64,000 nucleotides of DNA from CAZOOW01 sp964581535. GTDB lineage: Bacteria; Patescibacteriota; Saccharimonadia; Saccharimonadales; Saccharimonadaceae. Shown here piece after piece: positions 1 through 8,551 of this stretch; the first letter of the stretch is position 1, and each line of letters opens with the position of its first letter. The notes beneath the pieces are model-generated. The model was given only the letters and a program-made list of their open reading frames with translations, did no database searches and had not been told where the DNA came from. A program made the position numbers and the translations under genes. The DNA is taken from positions 186,001 through 250,000 of the forward strand of contig CAZOOW010000001.1 in the NCBI GenBank assembly GCA_964581535.1, given 5' to 3'.

Positions 1-737
1 TGTAATAAATCGCCTACAATTACACCATCTTCTGTTTCGATTTCCACCATACGAGTTTTTTGACCTTGGTATGCTCTACTGGCACGCATATGCGCATCTA
101 CAGAACCATCATACGTCACTATCGCTTCTGCAGGGTCTGGAGATGCCTTCGTATCTTTTCGCCCAAAAGCAGCAACAACTTTTGGAGTCTCGGATGGAGT
201 GATAATTTTGTCAACTATGGATAGATCATGAACTAGAAGATCACGGATAACGTCATGATACAAGCGTGATTCGTCTGCTACATTTCCTAGTCGTTTTGTA
301 CGAATCGATCTCACAGCTCGATCTCCCAGCTCTTCGATAAGTCGCTGCACGACAGGGTTGAAAAGTTCAACATGACCAACCATTAGTGTTCGATGTTCTT
401 GAACTGCAATCTTCTCCATGTCATCAAGTTCTTGACGGCTATTTGCAGCCGGTTTTTCAACTAGCACGTTTACGCCATTTTTCATTAGTTGTAATGAGTG
501 ATCCGCGTGGAATTGTGACGGAGAAACAACCACTACACCATCTACTAAATCGCTGTCAAGATCATCAAAATCAGCTACCTCTATTCCATATTGCACGGCG
601 AGTTGTTGGGCACGATCTTTATTTGCATCGATTATATGAGTTATTTTTGCACCAAATTCGGCTCCGTGCTGAGCCAGTGTACGGACATGATTACCCCCCA
701 TCACACCTGCGCCTACAACTGCAATACGTTCAGCCAT
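1..737 (-). CDS. Gfo/Idh/MocA family oxidoreductase, WbpB/WlbA-like (partial, runs off window start)
   Basis: This is an NAD(P)-dependent sugar-nucleotide dehydrogenase; by context the enzyme that oxidises C3 of a UDP-N-acetyl-glucosaminuronate. The 245 visible codons start with a Rossmann fold (MAERIAVVGAGVMGGNHV), continue through VVVVSPSQFH and the family EKPAA motif near residue 105, and lack the C-terminal end because the window starts inside the gene. The ATG lies one base after the stop of the upstream aminotransferase, so it is the last visible gene of a minus-strand operon. Oxidoreductase, PLP aminotransferase and hexapeptide acetyltransferase together match WbpB-WbpE-WbpD of UDP-GlcNAc(3NAc)A synthesis. 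Family assignment is firm; the exact substrate is inferred from neighbours. Confidence 0.85.
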   Translation of the reverse strand, partial: MAERIAVVGAGVMGGNHVRTLAQHGAEFGAKITHIIDANKDRAQQLAVQYGIEVADFDDLDSDLVDGVVVVSPSQFHADHSLQLMKNGVNVLVEKPAANSRQELDDMEKIAVQEHRTLMVGHVELFNPVVQRLIEELGDRAVRSIRTKRLGNVADESRLYHDVIRDLLVHDLSIVDKIITPSETPKVVAAFGRKDTKASPDPAEAIVTYDGSVDAHMRASRAYQGQKTRMVEIETEDGVIVGDLL

Positions 738-738
738 T

Positions 739-1902
739 TTATTTCACACCTCTCTGGATTTGAGCAATTGTATCGATTATTCGATCAATATCTTTCTTGC
801 TTACCCCAGGGTGGACCGGCAATGATAGCACTCGCTCGGCTACATAGTCAGCTACAGGCGTTGGCTCTTTAATTATCCGCGGATGATTGGCATAAGATGG
901 ATGGTCTGTCATTGTTTTAGGATAGTAAATACCGCTTCCAATGTTGTTTTCGTTAAGCGCTTGCTGGAGTGAGTTACGATCCATCCCAAACTCTTCAGGC
1001 TCAACTAAAATTGTATACTGGTGCCACACATGAGTCCGATCGGAAAGTATTTTCGGAACAATGATTCCCGGTACATCCGCAAGTCCTTCGCTCAAAAATA
1101 TTGCATTTTCTCGACGACGCTCGTTAGCACGCGCTAAGCCTTTCAGACTGGTTTCAACCACACTGCCTTGGAGTTCTGTTAGTCGTAGGTTGTCTCCTAC
1201 CATTTCATACACATAAGGAGCAGACATCCCCTGATTACGATAAATCCGAGCGATCTCATCAATACGCGCATTATCTGTTACTATACCCCCACCCTCACCG
1301 AATCCGGCAACATTTTTTGTAGGGTAAAAAGAAGTGCTGACAACATCAGAATTCTTCACGATGGGTAAGCCATCGAGCTCTGCACTATGCGACTGAGCCG
1401 CATCGCGCACAAGAAGCAAGCCGTCCGCTGCTTCATCATGCCTGCGTATGCTAGCGGGTTGCCCATATAAATCCACCGGCATGATCGCAGCAGACTTATC
1501 GGTTCGTGCGGTAGCTGCGGCCTCGGGATCTATGCCAAAAGCATCCGGTTCAATATCAACCACATGTGCAGTCGCACCAGACTGTAGAACACTATTGAGT
1601 GTCGCATTGAAACTATACGCTGCCGTAATAACCTCTTTATCAACAATATAGCGATCAACGTGAGCTGGACCGATGCCTTCTTGAGCGGCAAGCCCCGCAA
1701 TCAGAGCGGTTCTTAACGAAGCCGTTCCATTCGTCACTAATACGCCGTGTGTTGCACCGAATGCACTCGCCATAGCTTTTTCTGCAAGTTTTACACGAGG
1801 CCCGGACGCCATTTGTCCAGATTTCAGTATTTCGTCCAGTGCTTTTGTGGCATTTGGTTTGTCAACGATTGGCGCGCTAATATTAATTCGTTCGACGCTC
1901 AT
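739..1902 (-). CDS. DegT/DnrJ/EryC1/StrS aminotransferase, WbpE/WlbC-like
   Basis: A PLP-dependent sugar aminotransferase of 387 residues, the usual size for the family. The PLP-binding lysine is most likely Lys196 in YPTKNVAGFGEGG, preceded by the DLYGQP and VRDAAQSH segments that hold the cofactor. In the WbpB-E-D pathway this enzyme puts an amino group on C3 of the 3-keto sugar made by the neighbouring oxidoreductase. The ATG abuts the stop of the acetyltransferase upstream with no gap, so the genes are translationally coupled. The substrate is inferred from context; other amino sugars are possible. Confidence 0.88.
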   Translation of the reverse strand: MSVERINISAPIVDKPNATKALDEILKSGQMASGPRVKLAEKAMASAFGATHGVLVTNGTASLRTALIAGLAAQEGIGPAHVDRYIVDKEVITAAYSFNATLNSVLQSGATAHVVDIEPDAFGIDPEAAATARTDKSAAIMPVDLYGQPASIRRHDEAADGLLLVRDAAQSHSAELDGLPIVKNSDVVSTSFYPTKNVAGFGEGGGIVTDNARIDEIARIYRNQGMSAPYVYEMVGDNLRLTELQGSVVETSLKGLARANERRRENAIFLSEGLADVPGIIVPKILSDRTHVWHQYTILVEPEEFGMDRNSLQQALNENNIGSGIYYPKTMTDHPSYANHPRIIKEPTPVADYVAERVLSLPVHPGVSKKDIDRIIDTIAQIQRGVK

Positions 1903-2529
1903 TTAGTCCTCCTTGTTTTCTTCCTGCTCTCTGATTAATTGTTCGATTGCCAATCGCGGGTCACGCAGCATAGCCGCATACTCCGGTGCGCATGGCTTTA
2001 GGGTATCCGATACCATCCGACCCCGTACATCAACCCATCCTATGCCACGTGCCGGATTACCTGCTACAAGCCTTCCTGCTTCAACATTTTTTGTTACGAC
2101 AGAGCCGCTCCCTACCAACGAGAGGGCGCCGATCTTCAATGTTTCAGGACGTGCAATCAGTGTTGCGTTAGCGCCAATAGATGATCCGATTTCCAGGTGG
2201 ATTCTGCTCAAATCCCAATCACCGAACGCGCGTGGATTATGATCGTTCGTTGTCGTTGCGTTTGGACCAAAGAAGACATAATCTTCGGCAGTCACGCCAT
2301 GGTACAGTGTATTACCGGTTTGGACCTTACAATAGTCTCCCAGAGTGGCGCCTTCTATCCCTACACCCGCGCCGATCACGCAGTTTTTTCCAAGAACCGT
2401 ACCGCCAAGAATACGTGCTCCATCCCATATTTTTGTGCCTGGACCTACAGTCGCTTCCGGGTGCACGGAAGCCCCGTCGCCAAGCCAATACTCCCCACCC
2501 TCGGTTTCAATCACTCGAGGTTTTGTCAT
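1903..2529 (-). CDS. Left-handed beta-helix N-acetyltransferase, WbpD/WlbB-like
   Basis: A hexapeptide-repeat acyltransferase, probably acetylating the 3-amino group of a UDP-amino-uronic acid with acetyl-CoA. Isoleucine-patch repeats fill residues about 20-165 (for example VHPEATVGPGTKIWDGARI and GDYCKVQTGNTLYHGV), with the conserved NDHNPR loop and the closing VVAGNPAR-like motif. The reading frame is open 12 codons further upstream, but ATG 2529 is preferred because a TATAGT -10 box lies exactly 7 bases before it, matching other leaderless starts in this window. It heads the three-gene sugar-nucleotide operon; the DUF2142 gene is just upstream on the same strand. Confidence 0.85.
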   Translation of the reverse strand: MTKPRVIETEGGEYWLGDGASVHPEATVGPGTKIWDGARILGGTVLGKNCVIGAGVGIEGATLGDYCKVQTGNTLYHGVTAEDYVFFGPNATTTNDHNPRAFGDWDLSRIHLEIGSSIGANATLIARPETLKIGALSLVGSGSVVTKNVEAGRLVAGNPARGIGWVDVRGRMVSDTLKPCAPEYAAMLRDPRLAIEQLIREQEENKED

Positions 2530-2536
2530 GTTTAAT

Positions 2537-2542
2537 ACTATA
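2537..2542 (-). promoter_or_regulatory. -10 box of acetyltransferase operon
   Basis: TATAGT on the minus strand, 7 bases before ATG 2529. This predicts transcription starting at or next to the start codon. No clear -35 box was seen. Confidence 0.5.
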
Positions 2543-2576
2543 CAACTTGAAGCGGGTTTTGTCACTATGTTTTACC

Positions 2577-4058
2577 CTAGTAATAACGCGCGTATAACTT
2601 GGCAGCTGTGAGCAGCAGTACTACCAGTAGCCCGAAACAGAGCACATATGGGATTGTGCGGTCCATATTTATCATGATTTTTCTTTTGCCTGTTATTATT
2701 GGCAGCAGTGCTAGAGCGGTCGGCATGAAGTAACGCCCCTGAACACCTTCAACGATTGCTGCACCGACCGGCGTATAGTTCATATACATTGCTGTCACGC
2801 TACCGATAAATGCTCCTCCAAATGCTAACAGCAGGAGCAGTTTGTCGCGCCACAAAAGCAATATACCTCTTCCAAACTGATAAAGTGTTCCCAGCACTAA
2901 GCAACAAATGTAGGTTATCTGTCCCCAATACGGTAGATGTACATCGAGCCAGCCAAACACCCCGAAATAGGTGTCAAGCACGGCATCACCAGGCGCTTGA
3001 GGTACGACAAGAACATAATTACGTATGATCATTTCCATGTAACCAAGCGGGTTATCAACTATGCCAGCCTTCTGTACCTCAGGGTCAACCCCCATGTTCG
3101 GCTTTTGGGCCTGGACGGCTTTTGCGACTATATCACTCGTGGCAGCACTCCAAACCACCCAAGCAGCTACAGAAATCGCGAGTATCGCCCCTATCCAGAC
3201 TAAGTATTTGCGGATATCGGCGAACCGTTTTACCGGTACCAAAAATAACAGGAGCAGGAGCGTCGCATTCGTTGGCTTCGTCAACGCGATAACCACGCTG
3301 AGCGCAAGCAACATCAACAACTGTCGGCGACTAAGTAACGGGTCGTCCTTTCGTAAGTACAAGACGTAGCTTATAAACAAAAAAGCAAGGCTTATGTTGA
3401 CCGCGTCGGCCGAAAGAGAAGCAGCAAGCGTCAGGGTAACCGGATTAAGCGCTAGAACGACCAACCCCCACTTCGCAAACGGAAACAGTCGGATCGCGAA
3501 AAATATCGCCATCAACCAGAATGCCAAATTTGTGAGGCGACCCATCCATATCATGACAATGGCAGGAAGATTCGCTAGCTTTGCGGCCCCCACTCCAATA
3601 GCTTGTGGTATGTAGACGACTGGCGAGTACATGTTGCCCGCATCATTGAGCACCATCTGCGTGTCATGCCTGTTCAAAGGTTTTTTTAGCGAGGAAACAT
3701 ACAAGCTGGTATCAAACGTTGCGAGCGGCTTACCAGCGATAGGACTACTGAGGGTGTCGACTGCATGCACGACACTGCGTGGCACAGCGTACCCATATCG
3801 CTCCTGGCCTTTTAGCATGGTTGAATCTGCGAAGAAGTCCAGATCAGAGGTTTGGTAGGAACGGTATAGGTGCGCCTGTTCGTCAGGAGCCTGCAGCGGA
3901 GGAATGAGAAAGACAAAGAGTAAACCGAATAGTCCCCCCATTACAAGGAAGAATTTGTCTGGCTGGCTTAGGGAGTTCTTTAAAGATCGTATGGCGCGAA
4001 TCGAAAATGTCTGTACTGTATGCCAGTTCACGAACAGACTTTTACCCCTTTTTTGCAT
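2577..4058 (-). CDS. DUF2142-family polytopic membrane protein
   Basis: A 493-residue integral membrane protein with about ten hydrophobic segments. The first segment (about residues 37-53) is followed by the family hallmark IPPLQAPDEQAHLYRSY, an acidic extracytoplasmic loop also found in GT-C-like membrane glycosyltransferases. DUF2142 proteins are often found in surface-polysaccharide clusters and may transfer sugars from lipid carriers, but their activity is not established. It lies upstream of the WbpD/E/B-like genes on the same strand with its own near-start promoter, and so probably helps modify or assemble the same glycan. It could instead be a flippase-like protein. Confidence 0.8.
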   Translation of the reverse strand: MQKRGKSLFVNWHTVQTFSIRAIRSLKNSLSQPDKFFLVMGGLFGLLFVFLIPPLQAPDEQAHLYRSYQTSDLDFFADSTMLKGQERYGYAVPRSVVHAVDTLSSPIAGKPLATFDTSLYVSSLKKPLNRHDTQMVLNDAGNMYSPVVYIPQAIGVGAAKLANLPAIVMIWMGRLTNLAFWLMAIFFAIRLFPFAKWGLVVLALNPVTLTLAASLSADAVNISLAFLFISYVLYLRKDDPLLSRRQLLMLLALSVVIALTKPTNATLLLLLFLVPVKRFADIRKYLVWIGAILAISVAAWVVWSAATSDIVAKAVQAQKPNMGVDPEVQKAGIVDNPLGYMEMIIRNYVLVVPQAPGDAVLDTYFGVFGWLDVHLPYWGQITYICCLVLGTLYQFGRGILLLWRDKLLLLLAFGGAFIGSVTAMYMNYTPVGAAIVEGVQGRYFMPTALALLPIITGKRKIMINMDRTIPYVLCFGLLVVLLLTAAKLYARYY

Positions 4059-4065
4059 AGTGGTT

Positions 4066-4071
4066 AGTATA
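4066..4071 (-). promoter_or_regulatory. -10 box of DUF2142 gene
   Basis: TATACT on the minus strand with 7 bases (AACCACT) before ATG 4058, so the mRNA would be leaderless. Confidence 0.55.
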
Positions 4072-4119
4072 TACTAAAAAACTTGGTTCAGCATCTCGAC
4101 AAAACTATCGTACTCATGG

Positions 4120-4125
4120 TACAAT
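4120..4125 (+). promoter_or_regulatory. Possible -10 box for the 4169-7536 gene pair
   Basis: TACAAT on the plus strand, with a leader of roughly 35-40 bases and a weak GGAAG Shine-Dalgarno-like stretch before ATG 4169. It is divergent from the DUF2142 promoter. Confidence 0.35.
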
Positions 4126-4168
4126 AACCATAAGTAATACATAGACATAAACACTGGAAGCAATAATC

Positions 4169-4681
4169 ATGAGACAGAAGCCTTTTCTCAAGACCAAACG
4201 CGGCCTCGTAGTAGTCGTAGGCCTCGTGTTGTTGGCGCTATTCGGTGTCTGGTATTTCTTTTACTACCCTCAAGACCCTACCCGCTCATATAAACCGCAG
4301 TACCCGCAGGCGTCTTCGAGCGATGAAAGGCCGGCTTCGACTACGCAGCAACCGACAAAAGAATCCGGTACCCCACTAGATACACGTGTATCAGAAGATG
4401 TCCCAGTAGCGAGTCAGGGATTGATAGATATCGCAGACCTGAACCAAAAAGATGGTTTTGTCAACGCACGTGCCCAAGTCAGCGGATTTTCCGTCGTTAA
4501 GTGTGTTTACCAGTTCGAAAGCACCGGCGCACGACCGGTCATACGAGAGCAAAGCGGCGGGTGCTCGGGAGTATCCATTCCGCAGGTTGAGTTCGAGAAA
4601 ATAGGAACATACACCCTGACAGTTACGACATACGGTGATACCGATAAATTAAGCGCATCCAAGGATATATTGGTTCGATGA
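4169..4681 (+). CDS. Small membrane-anchored extracytoplasmic protein, unknown function
   Basis: I do not recognise this 170-residue protein. A basic N-terminus (KTKRG) precedes one hydrophobic segment at about residues 13-32, then a Pro/Ser/Thr-rich linker (about 35-75) and a small C-terminal domain containing two cysteines that could form a disulfide. The topology suggests an N-terminal anchor with the rest outside the cell. Its stop overlaps the ATG of the 952-residue wall protein by four bases, so the two are probably co-translated and may work together at the cell surface. Confidence 0.7.
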   Translation: MRQKPFLKTKRGLVVVVGLVLLALFGVWYFFYYPQDPTRSYKPQYPQASSSDERPASTTQQPTKESGTPLDTRVSEDVPVASQGLIDIADLNQKDGFVNARAQVSGFSVVKCVYQFESTGARPVIREQSGGCSGVSIPQVEFEKIGTYTLTVTTYGDTDKLSASKDILVR

Positions 4682-7536
4682 GCACCAAGAAAATACTTCT
4701 ATGGTCAGCCGGGGTTCTCGGTTTGTTTTCCTTGGCAGTCGCACTGCCGCCAAAAACCCATGCTGTAACCGCCGGCGAGTGGCGGCCGGGCAATATCATT
4801 AGTGACCCGCTGTTCTTCAACGGCAATGATATGAGCCAGAATGATGTCCAGCTCTTTCTAAATGCGCATGTGCCAGTATGTGACACCTGGGGAACTAAAA
4901 TGCACTCAAGCGGCATGACGCGAGCACAATATGGTACCAGCATCGGCGTTCCGCCCCCATATATCTGCGTTAGAGATTACTATGAAAACCCGACCACACA
5001 CGAGACCAACTTTAACCCATCCGCCTCTATTCCAGCTGGCGCTAAGTCGGCCGCCCAGATCATCTATGAGGCATCTGTACGCTACAACGTCAACCCAAAG
5101 GTAATATTGGTAACTATAAAGAAAGAGGCGGCTGAAAACTTACTCGGTGACGACTGGCCGTGGCTGAGCCAATACCGTTCGGCTCTCGGTTATGGATGCC
5201 CTGACACCGCACCTTGCGACGTCGAATATTACGGCTTCTACAATCAAGTCGAAAACGCGGCAAAACAGTTCAGGCGTTATGCGACTTACCCGTCCGATTA
5301 CCGTGTAAAAATGAACGCGACGAATTTCATTCAGTACAACCCAAATGCTGCGTGTTCCGGCACAAATGTTTACGTAGAGTCCCAAGCAACGGCCGGCCTG
5401 TATAACTACACTCCGTACCAGCCAAACGCTGCCGCCCTGACGAACATGTACGGCAGCGGGGATAGCTGTAGCGCCTATGGCAACCGGAACTTCTGGAGGA
5501 TTTGGAACGATTGGTTCGGACCGACGACCGACGAACGTCTGTTCTACCGTCTGATACGCGGAGATGCATCGGGTGAGGTGTATATTCAAACTCACCAAGG
5601 AAAATACTACGTTCCCTCTTATGAGCTGCTTGCAGAATGGAAAATGGGACCTAATGACCTAATCACATTGCCTCAGTCGCAAGTAACTGCTTTGCCGTCT
5701 AAGGGAACTATTAGCAATGTCCTTACGGACGGCGCTGGTAAATTATATGTGGTCGAGGGCGGCAATATTCATGAGGTTGTCTCGCCAAACCATACTGCAA
5801 TATGGGGAGTTGATACGTCCCATATAGTCGATTCGCTCGGTCTTTCCTATGCACTTTCCAAGAAAGAGCCCCTCGGCCGGTTCATGACGGTGCGTGGAGG
5901 CGACGGTTCGATCTGGCTCAGTGACGGGCAGGTCCGCCACAAGATTACTTCCGGAGAGCTGCTATACGCCTGGGGTTATTACCCCGGCATAACAAACACA
6001 GTATCACCTTATTTCTTCGCGAAATATGTACCAAAAGAAGACACCACCAGCTTTGCGTCCGCTGATGGCAGCACCATCTGGGCTATTGACGCAAGCACTA
6101 AGTCACGCTTCAAAGACGGCAGCGTTAAGTCTGCATATATGGGCAGCGCAGTGCCAATGCAGGTCAGCATCCCGGCTCTTAATCTGCTCAATACCGGATC
6201 AACACCTCTTACGCGTTTTGTCAGGAATACTGAAACGGGTCAATGGTTTGTCGTTGATAATGGAAAGAAATATTACATTCCGCAGGGTGAACTCGCAGCC
6301 CTGTGGGGCAAGCCAGACAATGAGGCTATGAGCCAGCTCAGCCCTTACTTTATGAATACCCTACCAGCTGGCGGAAACATAGGATTTGTCGCGCAGTCAT
6401 CTACTACTTCGCAGTACTGGCTGATTGCCAAGAATAAACATGCCATTGTCGATACCGCAACCTTGGTGGCGTTGACCGGTTCTACTAACGCTCCGCTGCC
6501 AGTTTCGGACGATGTGCTAAATAGCTTACCTACCGGCACGAACGCGACGATGAGCATCAAGGGACTGTACTCACCTTACAACTATCCGTATGCCTTGGAT
6601 GCAGGCCAAAGACGCTACCCGTCAAGTGCCGCCGCACAGGGCGCATGGTCACGAACACCAGTCACCGTTCCAAGCGAACTTATCAAGCTGATCCCCGAAG
6701 GCGCTTTTGTTAGTAATGTAGTTCGGTCAGCATCCGGAGGCGCCTACTATGTTGATGGTGGACAAAAGTATGCAATACCCACGGCTTATCGAACATCGTG
6801 GGCCGTCGATAGAGCACCTGTCGTGGCGGATAACTCGCTGCTACAGTTCGTCGATGGTGGCGTTATAGGTGATACACTATCTACCCCCACGGGAGATTAC
6901 TTATTGTCGTATGGTCAGAAAATACTTATTGGACGATATCGTGATAGCTACCCGACTGTGCTTCCTGGGTCAAAACCTGTTAATGGTCAAGGAATCCCAA
7001 CTTACTGGTCTGAAGCGTCTTATATTATCGCGTCTAACATACCTAACGATTCGCGCGTCTGGTTCATTAACCAAGGAACGAAATTACCTCTCAGCTTTGA
7101 ACAAGCAGTGACACTTGGTTATCTCAGTAAAGGACTACCTGTATTCAGAATTGCGCAGCCTACGATAGACGCTATACCCACCACCACTGCGCCATTCATT
7201 CCTTTGATTCAAAGAAGTGGCTCAGGAATCAAGTTGCTGAACTTCGGGAATGCCCTTGGCTTTCCAGACGGCGCTACTCTCACGGCATACGTTGATTCCA
7301 CAAAGGGAGTCATGCAAGTTTCTCCATCAATCTACGACACTTTCAGCGTAAACGGTAGCGCATCGCGCGTTATTTATGACGACGCTGGGATGTATTGGTG
7401 GGTCGAGAATGGTACCCGAAGGTATATTACCTCGTGGAGCAAGTACAGTTCGCTTGGCTATCCTAGCAACTTGCCTTCGGGCTACCTGTATGGAACAACC
7501 CACGCACTGCTGCCCATTGGCGCTCCTGTACAATAG
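4678..7536 (+). CDS. Secreted cell-wall protein with N-terminal lysozyme-like domain and C-terminal repeats
   Basis: A 952-residue exported protein. A signal peptide ends near residue 29 (PPKTHAV). Residues about 35-275 resemble, from memory, a domain of actinobacterial secreted proteins with a lysozyme-like look: YNVNPKVILVTIKKEAA contains a candidate catalytic Glu, followed by ALGYGCPD, GFYNQVENAAKQFRRY and YTPYQPNAAALTN. The rest, about 290-945, is a series of roughly 50-70-residue units, each with a GxxYYV-xxGxKYxIP-like core (for example WFVVDNGKKYYIPQ and AYYVDGGQKYAIPT) and a Trp-rich step. The repeats suggest binding to a wall polymer or host surface. Muralytic activity is an inference. 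It sits between sugar-nucleotide and glycan-export genes. Confidence 0.75.
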   Translation: MSTKKILLWSAGVLGLFSLAVALPPKTHAVTAGEWRPGNIISDPLFFNGNDMSQNDVQLFLNAHVPVCDTWGTKMHSSGMTRAQYGTSIGVPPPYICVRDYYENPTTHETNFNPSASIPAGAKSAAQIIYEASVRYNVNPKVILVTIKKEAAENLLGDDWPWLSQYRSALGYGCPDTAPCDVEYYGFYNQVENAAKQFRRYATYPSDYRVKMNATNFIQYNPNAACSGTNVYVESQATAGLYNYTPYQPNAAALTNMYGSGDSCSAYGNRNFWRIWNDWFGPTTDERLFYRLIRGDASGEVYIQTHQGKYYVPSYELLAEWKMGPNDLITLPQSQVTALPSKGTISNVLTDGAGKLYVVEGGNIHEVVSPNHTAIWGVDTSHIVDSLGLSYALSKKEPLGRFMTVRGGDGSIWLSDGQVRHKITSGELLYAWGYYPGITNTVSPYFFAKYVPKEDTTSFASADGSTIWAIDASTKSRFKDGSVKSAYMGSAVPMQVSIPALNLLNTGSTPLTRFVRNTETGQWFVVDNGKKYYIPQGELAALWGKPDNEAMSQLSPYFMNTLPAGGNIGFVAQSSTTSQYWLIAKNKHAIVDTATLVALTGSTNAPLPVSDDVLNSLPTGTNATMSIKGLYSPYNYPYALDAGQRRYPSSAAAQGAWSRTPVTVPSELIKLIPEGAFVSNVVRSASGGAYYVDGGQKYAIPTAYRTSWAVDRAPVVADNSLLQFVDGGVIGDTLSTPTGDYLLSYGQKILIGRYRDSYPTVLPGSKPVNGQGIPTYWSEASYIIASNIPNDSRVWFINQGTKLPLSFEQAVTLGYLSKGLPVFRIAQPTIDAIPTTTAPFIPLIQRSGSGIKLLNFGNALGFPDGATLTAYVDSTKGVMQVSPSIYDTFSVNGSASRVIYDDAGMYWWVENGTRRYITSWSKYSSLGYPSNLPSGYLYGTTHALLPIGAPVQ

Positions 7537-7550
7537 GTTGGCTTATTCTA

Positions 7551-7556
7551 TATACT
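7551..7556 (+). promoter_or_regulatory. -10 box of methyltransferase gene
   Basis: TATACT ending 7 bases before ATG 7564 (spacer TGTTCCT); there is no Shine-Dalgarno sequence. Confidence 0.5.
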
Positions 7557-7563
7557 TGTTCCT

Positions 7564-8544
7564 ATGACTTACCAGGAACGAAGAAAAAAGCATTTAACAC
7601 AGCATCTCGCAGTAAAGAAACCCGGTCTCGAACTTGGCCCTTTATGCTGGCCGGTGCTTAAGTCGCCCCATATAGAGTATGTCGACCATATCGACACAGC
7701 TGGGCTAAGGGAGAAATATAAAGACGATCCTGGCATAACCCCTGAAGAAATCGTTGAAGTCACCTATGCCCTTGATGGTAAACCACTCAGCACCGCCGTT
7801 GGCAGCAAGAAGTTCCATTTTGTCATCGCATCGCATGTGATAGAACACGTACCTGACGTTATCAGCTGGTTGCAAGATGTTTCTTCGGTGCTGGTCGAAG
7901 GTGGTAAATTCGCGCTCGCAATACCCGATAAGCGCTACACATTTGACATAACCCGTGAGCCATCAGGCCCCGGAGATGTCATTGGGCCGTATTTAGAAAA
8001 AGATCAGCGACCACATTCGTCCGTTATTTTTAATAGTCAGTACGACTATAGGACCGGTATCAATCCAGGCCGCGTCTGGCATGGAGAAACATATGTCGAC
8101 AACGGGAAGAAACGCAAATACTCGCTGCGCGACGCCTACCAGCTCTGCCTAGACAATTTAGCCGGCACCTACATTGATGCGCACACTACCGTCTATACAC
8201 CATACAGCTTTACGCAGATTATGAAGGCGCTTATAGAGCTTGAACTGACCGATTTCGTGATTGAAAAGCTCCACCAGACAGAAACTGAGCAGTATGAGTT
8301 TTTGGTCATATTGCGGAAGGCCTCAAAAATGAAGCTGCAGGACCGACTTCGAACTATCCCGCGCATCAAAGCCCCGAAGCCTTATCGAGAACTGGAAAAA
8401 CTGCTTGAAGAACAACTGGTGATTAATACCCACCTGTCAAACGAGATACGTGACATAAAATCATCGCGCTCATGGGCAGCAGCGCAGCGTCTGAAGAAAG
8501 CTGCTCGCCCCGTCAAGAAAATCGTCCGCACCATCAAATGCTAG
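7564..8544 (+). CDS. Class I SAM-dependent methyltransferase with coiled-coil tail
   Basis: A 326-residue protein with a methyltransferase-like core. HVIEHVPDVISWLQDVSSVL followed by GGKFALAIPDKRYTFD is the usual motif IV/post-IV region of class I (Methyltransf_11-like) enzymes. The N-terminal half has a variant fold and lacks an obvious glycine-rich motif I. Residues about 270-326 form a basic coiled coil ending in SSRSWAAAQRLKKAA, a tail also present in two glycosyltransferases of this region (8552-12770). It is convergent with the 8552 gene, with only 7 bases between stops. Its role is probably sugar methylation or capping of the glycan; a non-catalytic role cannot be excluded. Confidence 0.78.
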   Translation: MTYQERRKKHLTQHLAVKKPGLELGPLCWPVLKSPHIEYVDHIDTAGLREKYKDDPGITPEEIVEVTYALDGKPLSTAVGSKKFHFVIASHVIEHVPDVISWLQDVSSVLVEGGKFALAIPDKRYTFDITREPSGPGDVIGPYLEKDQRPHSSVIFNSQYDYRTGINPGRVWHGETYVDNGKKRKYSLRDAYQLCLDNLAGTYIDAHTTVYTPYSFTQIMKALIELELTDFVIEKLHQTETEQYEFLVILRKASKMKLQDRLRTIPRIKAPKPYRELEKLLEEQLVINTHLSNEIRDIKSSRSWAAAQRLKKAARPVKKIVRTIKC

Positions 8545-8551
8545 ATAGCGT

